Below, piece by piece: positions 24,960 to 34,615 of a stretch of DNA of 64,000 bases. The stretch's first letter is position 1; every line of letters starts with the position of its first letter. This DNA is from Epiperipatus broadwayi. Lineage: Eukaryota; Onychophora; Udeonychophora; Euonychophora; Peripatidae. The position numbers and the translations under genes were made by a program. The notes under the pieces were generated by a model. The model searched no databases and was not told where the DNA came from. It saw only the letters and a list, made by a program, of their open reading frames with translations. The stretch lies in assembly GCA_028023455.1 (NCBI GenBank), contig JAQFVV010006271.1:2046987-2110986 (forward strand), read 5' to 3'.

Positions 24960-25620
24960 GAAAGGTTAAACTTGAAGCTTTAGGTCCTAGGCAATTGTGG
25001 TATAGTGAATAGGTTCCATGTGTCTTGATACCAGGCTTTTGAAGTGAGGAGTTCATCTCTTTTCTTCATTTTGATTAGTTTTTGTATGAAGTAAGTGTCT
25101 TCATTCAGGTGCGGTGTTGTGAAAATTTTCATGCACCTAACTGTCCAAATAGCATATGTTAAGAATATTGAGAGTCTAATAACTGCTATTGTTCCGGTTT
25201 TTAGGCAGTCTTTTAATGAGAGAATTTTGTAGTAATCAATTTTTGAGTGTTCATAGATAATTTTCCTGATATTTCCCAGCACCTGTACAGTTGAACATAA
25301 CGTGGTGAAATGTTTCTTGTCTCTTGCAGTTGATGCAGATTGGATCTATTTTTGCAATTTGTCTTTTATAGAATAGGAAGCATTACCTACAGATTGATTT
25401 TTATTATAAGGTCAAGATACTTAGGTTTCTTGTTCCAGAATTTGAAAAGTAATGTGATTCTTTTATTGGTAATGCCAAGTTTCGAGGCACCAGTGTTAAC
25501 ATTTGGGTTAAGGAGCTTGTATGCGTCCCAGATTTTAAGTTTCTTATTGAATAGTTCCTTTGTGAGAGATGTGTGTTGAGTAGTTCAATGATAGTGTCAA
25601 TCCAGATCTTTTTTGTAGTT
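24960..25620 (-). mobile_element. C-terminal remnant of a non-LTR retrotransposon
   Basis: Read on the minus strand, the segment encodes a decayed LINE tail. From about 25560 to 25400 it reads LFNKKLKIWDAYKLLNP and LGITNKRITLLFKFWNKKP. After frame changes it gives a zinc-knuckle-like CINCKRQETFHHVMFNC at about 25330-25280. An open frame follows at 25282-24980 (LKTGTIAVIRLSIFLTYAIW). C-x2-C-x6-H-x4-C after the RT thumb is typical of several LINE clades. The RT core is absent. Clade is not determined. Confidence 0.6.
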
Positions 25621-25640
25621 GGCTGATTTAACCCAACTTA

Positions 25641-25993
25641 TCAAGATATTGAGGAATTAGCTGGTTTAGTTATGAAAGTAATCCATTAAAAAAAATAATT
25701 TCTATACTTTAACGACAAGTTACTTACTCTAAACCAATGTTAAATACTGACCAGTGTTTTTATTAATCTATGTCTATTATTTTAAATTATATAAATACAT
25801 TATGAAGTCATAAAATATTCATTTTTTTTAATTTAGCACCCGAAGAAAAAAGAGTGTAACCATTCTTTATTTCCCAAAAAAGGAAATAATTTAATAAAAT
25901 ATTATCAGTTATAAAATATATTAATATAATGACAATTTTTAACAAAAATATATTTTAAAATGACTTATTTATATCAGAGACAAAAAGTTAAAC
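25641..25993. other. A+T-rich intergenic DNA
   Basis: Nothing recognisable is seen before the Penelope palindrome. Confidence 0.55.
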
Positions 25994-26006
25994 AATAAAA
26001 AATACA
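25994..26006. repeat. Probable target-site duplication, left (AATAAAAAATACA)
   Basis: This sequence is identical to 29500-29512. It is low-complexity but exact over 13 bp, and its length matches the duplications at the hammerhead elements. Confidence 0.65.
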
Positions 26007-26145
26007 AGATGTGATATGTTGGACTATTTCCATCATTTATGAGTGAATATTGAATGTATAGAAAATTTTAAACTTTATTTAAACTTTTCAAATACAAACA
26101 ACTTGTTAGTAATAACACACAAATAGACAATACAGGTTAGTAATT

Positions 26146-26190
26146 ACACAACGTTTCGAGTAGTATTATTCTCCACTTTTCTTCAGGTGT
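26146..26190 (-). ncRNA. Hammerhead ribozyme-like motif of the Penelope element (left arm)
   Basis: The core, stem I and the ACGT stem III are the same as in the right arm: CTGAAGA is the complement of 26180-26186 and GAAA the complement of 26154-26157. One base of stem II differs and creates an A-C mismatch at its base. Confidence 0.6.
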
Positions 26191-26210
26191 TGCTGGCCTA
26201 TATGCACAGT

Positions 26211-26300
26211 GACAATATTCACTTAGAAGTTGAACTCGCACCTTTAGATTCTTGTATATTGAATTTAAGGCAAACGCTCTACCAACTGAGCTATTCTGTC
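26211..26300 (-). other. tRNA-like segment in the 3' region of the Penelope element (left arm)
   Basis: This is the reverse-complement partner of the right-arm segment, with one visible difference before box B (AAGG here, AAGA there). It has the same D-arm and acceptor-like ends. Confidence 0.6.
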
Positions 26301-26399
26301 AAAGGCAACATATAGTAGAAATTTGATATATTTATATATGAGGGTTGGTTCAAATCCTCCTGAGTCCTTCAATTTTTTTTTTAACAAGTCTAATTATTT

Positions 26400-27644
26400 T
26401 TATTTTTTCCTAAGAGCAAGATTAATTAGAGGCTTCCATACATTGTGTATTGCCACACTGGGTTGACTTATAGGATTATTTACCATTGTCATATGAGCAG
26501 CTTCCTTGAATTTTCTTCTATGCATTTTTTCCTCTTTATCCAATATCTTTGTATTTTCCCACTTAAGCATATGGTCATTAGTACATACATGATCTGCTAT
26601 GGTAGACACATCTGTTTTTTCTCTTTTAACCATTAGTTTGTGTTCCTTCAATCGTTGTTCAACAGGGCGACAGGTCTCACCAATGTATTTCCTTCCACAT
26701 TCACATGGTATTTCATAGATGCAGTTTTTGTTCTTCAGCATTTCCAGTTTAGGCTTAGTAGAAGTAAGCATTCCTCAAAGTGTGGTATGGCTTTGGAAAG
26801 CAGTCCTAATGTTATATTGACTGCAGATTTTCTTTAGTTTGTCTGCCATTCCTGGTATGTATGGATACACTACCGTACCAATAACTGTTTTCTCTTTTGG
26901 TGTCTCTTTGTGTTGTCTATTGAAGGTTTTTCTGATGACTGCTGATGGATAACCATTCTTCATAAGCATTTGTTCTATGTGAATCTTTTCTTTTTCCAAA
27001 TCACTGGTTTCTGAACAAACCTCCTTTGCTCTGTTCCATAGTGATAGTACAATTCCTTGTTTAGTGCTTCTTGTATGATTGGATGTATATGCCAAGTATT
27101 TGCCAGTGTGTGTTGGTTTCCTATACACTGTTGTTTTTACTTTGCCCTGAGGGAGTCTTGTCACAAGAACATCCAAGAATGCCAATTTTTGTTCTTGTTC
27201 TGATTCCATCGTGAATTTAATTGTAGGAGATATGTTGTTAATGTGCATCCAGAATGACTGTAATTTTACCTTGCCATGTGGCCATACCACAAATGTATCA
27301 TCAACATATCGAAGCCACACTTTAGGTGGACATGGAGTAGTATTTATGGCTGTGGTTTCAAGTTCTTCCATGTAAATGTTGCTGAGCAAGGGTGACAGTG
27401 ATGATCCCATGGCCATCCCTTGATTTTGTTGGAAGAATTCTGAGTTATATTGAAAGTATGTTGTTGTTACACAGAATGTTAATAATTCCATTATACTATC
27501 AATAGGTAGAGCTGTTCTAGTTTGTAGACTATTATCGTCATATAACCTTTTCCTTACAATAGACAATGCTTCATCACATGGTACATTTGTAAACAGACTT
27601 TCCACATCAAAGCTTACCAATATGTCAGTTCTATCCATTTTCAT
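26400..27644 (-). pseudogene. Penelope-like RT/GIY-YIG endonuclease, left-arm copy with one nonsense codon
   Basis: The frame runs from 27644 to 26775 (289 codons), then a TGA, then continues in the same frame from 26771 to 26400 (123 codons). The stop replaces the CGA arginine present at the same place in the right arm (TTLRGML there), so one C-to-T change broke it. The product would contain RT motif A (SFDVESLFTNVP), motif B (QGMAMGSSLSPLLSNIYMEE), motif C (RYVDDTFVVW) and, after the stop, the GIY-YIG domain (CIYEIPCECGRKYIGET). The N-terminal RT region is missing at the palindrome centre. Penelope-like elements integrate by target-primed reverse transcription with this endonuclease; this copy cannot make the fusion protein. 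Confidence 0.9.
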
Positions 27645-27663
27645 TCCTGACTAGTTCAACAAA

Positions 27664-29070
27664 GTGCTTAGAATCCCTGACGAAAGACGATGTTCTATAT
27701 GCCAATGGACTAAGAACTTCTGTCAAAATTTGTCAAGATTTCTTCTCCAAGTTCTTAGTCCATTGGCATATATGACATCGTCTTTCATCAGGGATTCTAA
27801 GCACTTTGTTGAACTAGTCAGGAACATGAAAATGGATAGAACTGACATATTGGTAAGCTTTGATGTGGAAAGTCTGTTTACAAATGTACCATGTGATGAA
27901 GCATTGTCTATTGTAAGGAAAAGGTTATATGACGATAATAGTCTACAAACTAGAACAGCTCTACCTATTGATAGTATAATGGAATTATTAACATTCTGTG
28001 TAACAACAACATACTTTCAATATAACTCAGAATTCTTCCAACAAAATCAAGGGATGGCCATGGGATCATCACTGTCACCCTTGCTCAGCAACATTTACAT
28101 GGAAGAACTTGAAACCACAGCCATAAATACTACTCCATGTCCACCTAAAGTGTGGCTTCGATATGTTGATGATACATTTGTGGTATGGCCACATGGCAAG
28201 GAAAAATTACAGTCTTTCTGGATGCACATTAACAACATATCTCCTACAATTAAATTCACGATGGAATCAGAACAAGAACAAAAATTGGCATTCTTGGATG
28301 TTCTTGTGACAAGACTCCCTCAGGGCAAAGTAAAAACAACAGTGTATAGGAAACCAACACACACTGGCAAATACTTGGCATATACATCCAATCATACAAG
28401 AAGCACTAAACAAGGAATTGTACTATCACTATGGAACAGAGCAAAGGAGGTTTGTTCAGAAACCAGTGATTTGGAAAAAGAAAAGATTCACATAGAACAA
28501 ATGCTTATGAAGAATGGTTATCCATCAGCAGTCATCAGAAAAACCTTCAATAGACAACACAAAGAGACACCAAAAGAGAAAACAGTTATTGGTACGGTAG
28601 TGTATCCATACATACCAGGAATGGCAGACAAATTAAAGAAAATCTGCAGTCAATATAACATTAGAACTGCTTTCCAAAGCCATACCACACTTCGAGGAAT
28701 GCTTACTTCTACTAAGCCTAAACTGGAAATGCTGAAGAACAAAAACTGCATCTATGAAATACCATGTGAATGTGGAAGGAAATACATTGGTGAGACCTGT
28801 CGCCCTGTTGAACAACGATTGAAGGAACACAAACTAATGGTTAAAAGAGAAAAAATAGATGTGTCTACCATAGCAGATCATGTATGTACTAATGACCATA
28901 TGCTTAAGTGGGAAAATACAAAGATATTGGATAAAGAGGAAAAAATGCATAGAAGAAAATTCAAGGAAGCTGCTCATATGACAATGGTAAATAATCCTAT
29001 AAGTCAACCCAGTGTGGCAATACACAATGTATGGAAGCCTCTAATTAATCTTGCTCTTAGGAAAAAATAA
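27664..29070 (+). CDS. Penelope-like reverse transcriptase-GIY-YIG endonuclease (5'-truncated, open)
   Basis: This 468-codon frame has no stop. Residues 1-19 are antisense of the left arm, read through the palindrome centre, so they are artificial; genuine element sequence starts near residue 20 (RFLLQVLSPLAYMTSSFIRD). RT motif A with catalytic Asp is at about residues 64-76, motif B at 128-148, motif C YVDD at 167-170 and FLDVLVTR at 210-217. The linker carries YRKPTHTGKYL. The GIY-YIG nuclease starts at about 361 with C362, Y364, C368, C370 and KYIG (373-376), then R380 and H389. This order is diagnostic of Penelope-like elements with endonuclease. The N-terminal part of the RT (fingers) is missing, so it is probably not autonomous, although the remaining domains look intact. 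Confidence 0.92.
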   Translation: MLRIPDERRCSICQWTKNFCQNLSRFLLQVLSPLAYMTSSFIRDSKHFVELVRNMKMDRTDILVSFDVESLFTNVPCDEALSIVRKRLYDDNSLQTRTALPIDSIMELLTFCVTTTYFQYNSEFFQQNQGMAMGSSLSPLLSNIYMEELETTAINTTPCPPKVWLRYVDDTFVVWPHGKEKLQSFWMHINNISPTIKFTMESEQEQKLAFLDVLVTRLPQGKVKTTVYRKPTHTGKYLAYTSNHTRSTKQGIVLSLWNRAKEVCSETSDLEKEKIHIEQMLMKNGYPSAVIRKTFNRQHKETPKEKTVIGTVVYPYIPGMADKLKKICSQYNIRTAFQSHTTLRGMLTSTKPKLEMLKNKNCIYEIPCECGRKYIGETCRPVEQRLKEHKLMVKREKIDVSTIADHVCTNDHMLKWENTKILDKEEKMHRRKFKEAAHMTMVNNPISQPSVAIHNVWKPLINLALRKK

Positions 29071-29170
29071 AAATAATTAGACTTGTTAAAAAAAAAAATT
29101 GAAGGACTCAGGAGGATTTGAACCAACCCTCATATATAAATATATCAAATTTCTACTATATGTTGCCTTT

Positions 29171-29260
29171 GACAGAATAGCTCAGTTGGTAGAGCGTTTG
29201 CCTTAAATTCAATATACAAGAATCTAAAGATGCGAGTTCAACTTCTAAGTGAATATTGTC
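29171..29260 (+). other. tRNA-like segment in the 3' region of the Penelope element (right arm)
   Basis: The segment opens with GACAGAA and closes with TATTGTC, which pair as a 7-bp acceptor-like stem (one wobble, one mismatch). The D-arm is textbook: TAGCTCAGTTGGTAGAGC, with GCTC/GAGC paired. A box B-like GCGAGTTCAACTT follows near 29232-29244. The anticodon and T arms fold poorly and the length is 90 nt. It may act as an internal Pol III promoter or be a captured tRNA relic. It occurs at the same place in both arms. Confidence 0.6.
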
Positions 29261-29280
29261 ACTTTGCATTTAGGCCAGCA

Positions 29281-29325
29281 ACACCTGAAGAAGAGTGGAG
29301 AATAATACTACTCGAAACGTTGTGT
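29281..29325 (+). ncRNA. Hammerhead ribozyme-like motif of the Penelope element (right arm)
   Basis: The core CTGAAGA is at 29285-29291 and GAAA at 29314-29317. Stem II is GAGTGG/CTACTC (6 bp with one G-U) preceded by one extra A. Stem I is ACAC (29281-29284) with GTGT (29322-29325). Stem III is only the palindrome ACGT (29317-29320), so a dimer is needed for a proper stem. Predicted cleavage is after T29321. Penelope-like elements are known to carry minimal type I hammerheads in their terminal regions. Stem I is only 4 bp and stem II has a bulge, so activity is uncertain. Confidence 0.65.
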
Positions 29326-29499
29326 AATTACTAACCTGTATTGTCTATTTGTGTGTTATTACTAACAAGTTGTTTGTATTTGACAAGTTTAAATAAAGTT
29401 TAAAATTTTCTATACATTCAATATTCACTCATAAATGATGGAAATAGTCCAACATATCACATCTTATAATATACCATCATTACAAACCTTCAGACAAAT

Positions 29500-29512
29500 A
29501 ATAAAAAATACA
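29500..29512. repeat. Probable target-site duplication, right (AATAAAAAATACA)
   Basis: This is the partner of 25994-26006. Confidence 0.65.
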
Positions 29513-30505
29513 TATTGTGAATGAATTAATTTAGATAAAAAATACTTTTCCATCTAAGTAAACTAATATTTTTTTTATTCTCTTGATAAAGTCGGTGGGC
29601 TATTTTTATTATAGTAAGCAATGATAAAAATTTATTTACTCATAGGTAATTCAATACATTTTTTCTCTTTTGCTATGTTACTTTTTATACTTTTTAAAAT
29701 TAAAATAAATATTTAAAAAATTACAGAAAACATATGATCAGTAGGAAATATAATCAATTTTAATTTTCTTAAAAATTGTTAATTTGTAAATTAATGTACT
29801 TTTATTACAATTTAATTACATACTGGGTTTAATCTTGTTATGTGGAAGTTATGATAGTATGTGTATAACATTATTTTAAGAACTTGTAAAATACAAATAA
29901 ATTATTCATCTATTTAACAAAACTAAAGAATATTATCTTAAAGTTTCACCTCTATGTAATATTAATAATCAGTTATATAAATTACATATATCCATGTGCA
30001 TAGTAGATAGTTTTTTTAAAAAAAATCATTTTAAAATAATTGCAAAATTTTAATTAATTTTAAAAATATATGTATGTTTATACTTTAAAAAAGTAATAAA
30101 TATGACTGGACCTATAACATAAACAAAGTAGTATTTATTGCTTCATGCTCAACCATAATGTACATTTTATTTACAGTAAGAAACCAATTTCATTTACTAT
30201 TTGTTAACTTACAATACATGTGACTAGATTCATTACATAAAAATATGGCAGGACATAATAGATATTCTTAGCATTTGTCTTAATTCCAAAAATAAGTTCT
30301 TTTATTTATTTAATACAATAACTTTTTATGCACAAACCACATAAATCTTTACTGATACTAATCAGGAGAAAGGTGTAATACTGGCTTTATCAAGTTAAGT
30401 GTAGATTTGATAAAATAAATCAGAGATCTTTAAATTCCATTTCTGAACCAAATAAATATAGTGATCATGAATAGCCCTGAATTTTTTGATGAGACTCCAT
30501 ATATG
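29513..30505. other. A+T-rich intergenic DNA
   Basis: No gene or repeat is recognised. Confidence 0.55.
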
Positions 30506-31760
30506 AAAGGATATCCCAAAAAATCCTGGAATTTTGTAAAAAAAAAAAAGTGTAATTATTTTTAGATGATACAAATTGAATCTCCATCAAAGTAGTGTCA
30601 GTTGATGCAAAGCACTAGTGTAAAGTGTTTTCCACTTTTCGAAGCAATTCTGAAACTTTTAAAGAAATGTCCTTTAATGCCTTAATCATTTCTTTATGCT
30701 CTAACATATCACAAAATGTTTTCCTTTGAGACATTTTTCCATTCGGAGGAATATAAAGAATAAAGAAAGTAATATGGAATGAAATTGTGTAAATATGATG
30801 GTTAGATAAGCAGAGTCATGCTGTTTTAGTTAAAAAATTGTTTCACACTCAAAGCTTTGTGCATTGGCACATTGTTGTGAAGTGATGATTACCCACTTTG
30901 GCATAAATCAGGACTTCATTTTCACAAAAATGTCACAATTTTTATGTAATACATCTGGTTAATAGTTTGACCATTAGGAATATCTGAGTGAACAAATGTT
31001 GTTTGCATAAAAAGCATAGTCTTGATATCGAATATTACTTGCCATACCTTTTTTTTGATGTGGTGAATTTGAAGTCTTCCATTCACATAACTGCTGCGTC
31101 TTTTCTAGGTTGTAGACATAATATCAGCTTTTGTCCCTAGTAACAATCTTTAAAAAAGGTTGGTCAATTCCAAAGTGTTCTTGCTATTCATTACATACAT
31201 AGATTTAGGTCTGCTTCGGATCAGCCTCGAGAAGGTGAGTCATAAATTTTGCTGCAAAGCCTTTCATTTGCAACTCATCATTCAAAATCCATTTGCATAA
31301 ACTCCAGAATACACCAGACAAATTAACAAGTTTGACAATTAATTGTTCTACAATAGTATTCAAAGTTCAGTTCATCAATTCTCAATATGTTTTCAATCGT
31401 TTGAGAAGTCCAAAGTTGCCCAGAACAACATTTGTCAACAAGTGACAATTCATCTTTCCTGAATCAGGAAAACCATAGGTAAACATTGTTTTCCCCAGAG
31501 CAACCTCCATGTAAGCTGTTTCAAGCATTACAATAGTTTTCCCTAGCAGTAAACAGAACCTCACAAACATTGTACTAACTTTTCAACCATCACATCAATC
31601 TATTATTAAGTGATAAGCACTTAATAAAATAATTTATTATGGCAAGAGTTCACATGATGATGCCAGTTAAAAGGATCCCACTTAAGACATCTAGTGACAG
31701 AAGCATGCACTATGAGTCTACCAACCAAAGAACAGCACCAGTTGTTTTGGAGTGTCCTTA
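30506..31760 (-). mobile_element. Decayed mariner-family transposon
   Basis: Read on the minus strand with frameshifts and many stops, a mariner transposase can be followed across about 1 kb. The N-terminal helix-turn-helix region is KFCxLLGKT-like with MLETAYMEVAL (31570-31480). Further along are VTRDKSWYY-like, WKTSNSPHQKK, SDIPNGQTINQ and SSLHNNVPMHKALSVKQFF, and near 30600 a remnant of the terminal FDGDS-like motif. These correspond to the catalytic GDESW and HDNAPAH regions of mariners; both catalytic aspartates appear mutated (KIVTRDKS, HNNVPMH). Candidate terminal repeats AAGGATATCCCAAAA (30507) and the complement of TTTTGGAGTGTCCTT (31745-31759) give ~1.25 kb, the usual mariner size. 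Confidence 0.8.
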
Positions 31761-31989
31761 TCCAGTGTCTTGAACAACTAAATTCCTTTGTTTTTAGAAT
31801 TATCCTTAAAAAAATGTTTAGTTTTATATGAATGCTAAAATCTTTTTAATTTTATGACAAAAATCATAAGCAGCAAGAATAAAATCGATACATGTCATAG
31901 TTGATGAAACTAAATTTTGTTGTAATAGTAGGTCAGATCTATTTGAAAGATTTTTATAATTTTTTGTGAGGCAACGATCTGTTTGAGGA

Positions 31990-32150
31990 ATAAGTGATGT
32001 AGCGGTCAATACATGATCCATCTAACGAGCTGGAACTCAAAAAATGTACTTCAAACCCAGTCAAGCCTGATATTTAGGTCAGGGACCAACCTGAATTCGA
32101 ACCCACTCTCTGAGACCCAGATCAAACACCTAATGAATAACATATAATGA
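31990..32150 (-). other. tRNA-Leu-like, possibly SINE-derived segment
   Basis: On the minus strand, AGGTGTTTGATCTGGGTCTC is followed by AGAGAGTGGGTTCGAATTC. This resembles the anticodon stem, long variable arm and T-arm (box B) of a class II tRNA such as tRNA-Leu. The 5' half (box A, D-arm) is not clearly present. A further ~100 bp of G+C-richer sequence follows, as in a tRNA-derived SINE. I see no poly(A) tail or target-site duplication, so this is a candidate only. Confidence 0.4.
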
Positions 32151-34105
32151 TGGCACATGAGAATTTATTATAAATTTGGCCCACTAGCAGAGCGGAGAAG
32201 ACAATGAGACTTATTTTAACACCTTATAACTTAACTAACTTAAGCCAACACATGGTTGTACTTGTGGAAGTGGAGAAAAAAGAATTCGAATGACTCAAAT
32301 AAGTTAGACAATAAAATAGTTTAATATAATAAATTAATTATATACATTAATGTGCGTGAATGAGCGGTCTATCAAACAACAGATAATTACATATTGAAAT
32401 TCACGCTAACGATTCTCATATGTTCTTTTATTAACTAAATAGTATATATACATTAACACACATCTTTGGTGGGTAGGGTATCAAGATGCCAGTCAATTAT
32501 TAAAAAGATTACATAAAATTGCTGTTAATGCTTTGGTTTACGATTCTGAAATGTGGTGACTAACATAATTTTGGGGAGTGTTCTGGAATTCATTACATAT
32601 ATAAGATAAATTACTTTCATTTCATTGAGGTCATGAAAATAATAAAATACATTTGAAAAATTATATTTGATTATATGACAGAATATTTTTTGAAAGTTCT
32701 TTTAATTAACATTTGAAAGACAGAACGTTTGATCTTTCCCCACGGCATGCATATACTCTTAAATACAAAAACAACAAATTAAGATAGTGGGATTGTATAA
32801 TATGATTGAAATAACATTATTAATTAATAAAATCAAAATTGAGTCATGAAGCAAAAGAAACTAATAAATGAAGAAGTGGTGGTACTGACATAATGGCAGA
32901 GAAATCAAAGATAAGGTTGTACTTGTGGAACAAAAAATGAAGTCTAAGACCCCCTTCTTGGGCAGTGCATAGAGAAAAGTGGATAGACATAGTGTGTGCC
33001 AGGCTTTACTGGAATCATTAATGCCAGAGGCCTTTTTATAATCCACGGGACAGGACATAAGGAGAAATCTATGGGTTCAATTCTGTCACAACTCCCAGAT
33101 TAGAAGCACGTATATATATATATATTCACGAAGATGAGCCAAATGTCACTAACAACATGAAATAGGATTTACTGCTTTAAAATAAATGCCCCTTGTTTGA
33201 ATGCCATAATTTAGACAAATAATATGCTATGCCACTATAATATATACATATACAAGATTTTATTTAGAAAAAGAAACATTAAAATTTACCCCCCTCCCTT
33301 TTCTGCTATTTAAAAATAATTCAATCCCACCTTTGTAGATTTTATAATAACTAGAATATTTTAATACTTGATATTTTGAAAGTATGAAGAATAAAAGAAA
33401 AAGTAACTAATAAGTCACCTTTTCAGAATTTAGTAAATAACATTTATAAAATAAATAAGGTTTAAGAGTGCTAATTAGCCTAAGTTCTGGATTCACCCCA
33501 GGTAGAATTACTTTATTCTATTCGAAGTTGGACAAATAACAAATTTTTATACTAAACCATAAACAAAATGTTGACTCATAAAAACAATCTGGCGAGAGTA
33601 TTAATTAATAATGCATTATGTTTTAAGGGGATGTTAATAACCTTAATTCATGGAGGTTTACTTAAAAAGAAAAAAGAAAAGGTTTTAGAGATTGGCATAT
33701 TAATAATAACTAAAATAGACATATCAAATCAAGTAATAAATACATATAAATAAATGACTGCACCAAAGTTAAAAAAAGTTAGAGCATATGAGAGAGAATT
33801 AGATTTATCAAAATTATTTGAGAGCAAATTACATTTTTATATTAGACAGAAATAAAGTTAAATGAGTCATGAAAGAAATTTTGACGAGATTAGTTAAGCT
33901 AGATTTACTTTCAGGTGGCAGCTTGAAAATTTATCTTGCACCATTTTAAGAGGCCATATTTCAAAGTCTGCTCATGCATGGCAGGATCCATGCAAGTTCT
34001 TAAGTAACAGCAAGCTTCTAATCAGCATTCTAAAGTTCTCAAGTCAAGCTTTTACTTCATTCTCTGGCAGCAGGATGTTACAGCAGCGGAGGTGACTTTC
34101 ATGGA
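32151..34105. other. A+T-rich intergenic DNA
   Basis: No gene is recognised. There is a short (TA)n run at 33113-33124 and a slightly G+C-richer stretch at 33900-34100. Confidence 0.5.
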
Positions 34106-34615
34106 ATGGGTTTACTACTCGATCATTATTTTTTAAATTTCAAACCAGTGTGGGTTATGTTGACATACAGCCCTCTCAAATGTAGCTATCCTTGGTGTTT
34201 AAAATCAGCCCCATTTTATACCCCGCAAAGGTATTTGTGGAATGCTTTTAATTTCTTATTTCTAGCCCAAAATCTAATCTCTAAAAAAATTTTACATTTC
34301 TTTGTCCATTTTTCTGGGAGATGCAATCGTCAGATAATATTCCAAAAATATAGTCAAATCTATTTCCAGATTGGAAATAGATTTGACAAAATTGTTTATA
34401 ACAAAAGTAAAAATCTATTAATCTTATTCCCCATTTTTATTTTCAGTAAAACTTTAATTAAAAATTCCTTCCCAAGATTAAAACAATATTATGTTTCCAA
34501 CCCTTTTATTATTTTTGGACAATTAACGGTTGCATCTTCCCTCTTGGATTTTACAAAAATATACAGTTTAATTAAAAAAATAATTAAAGAAAAAAGTTTT
34601 ACAAACTATGTATAA
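34106..34615 (+). CDS. Unrecognised 169-codon open frame
   Basis: This is the longest open frame outside the transposon and zinc-finger genes. The product would be rich in Phe, Ile, Leu, Lys and Asn, with hydrophobic stretches but no clean membrane segment or signal peptide and no motif I recognise. The A+T-rich composition makes a chance frame quite possible. Inside it, 34353-34367 and 34373-34387 form a perfect 15-bp inverted repeat with a 5-base loop. It could be a decayed transposon piece; there is nothing to tie it to a host gene. Confidence 0.2.
   Translation: MGLLLDHYFLNFKPVWVMLTYSPLKCSYPWCLKSAPFYTPQRYLWNAFNFLFLAQNLISKKILHFFVHFSGRCNRQIIFQKYSQIYFQIGNRFDKIVYNKSKNLLILFPIFIFSKTLIKNSFPRLKQYYVSNPFIIFGQLTVASSLLDFTKIYSLIKKIIKEKSFTNYV

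Larger units (their letters stand above)
26007..29499. mobile_element. Head-to-head palindrome of two 5'-truncated Penelope-like elements
   Basis: The left arm (about 26007-27720, minus-oriented) and right arm (about 27746-29465, plus-oriented) are near-identical reverse complements around a ~25-bp unique centre. Only a handful of differences are visible (for example Val/Glu and Thr/Ile codons and one nonsense change), so the structure is young. Each arm has, 5' to 3': RT (from the middle of the domain), GIY-YIG endonuclease, a tRNA-like segment, a hammerhead-like motif and an A+T-rich tail. An exact 13-bp direct repeat AATAAAAAATACA lies at 25994-26006 and 29500-29512 and would be the target-site duplication. 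About 34 bp (29466-29499) is present only at the right end. Confidence 0.88.

Noticed and set aside
26445-26837. Open frames antisense to the Penelope coding region (also 28633-29025)
   Set aside because: They are mirror readings of the RT/endonuclease gene in both palindrome arms, with no family resemblance.
29171-29260. Functional tRNA gene call for the Penelope-embedded segment
   Set aside because: The D-arm and acceptor ends fit, but the anticodon and T arms do not fold and the length is wrong for a normal tRNA.
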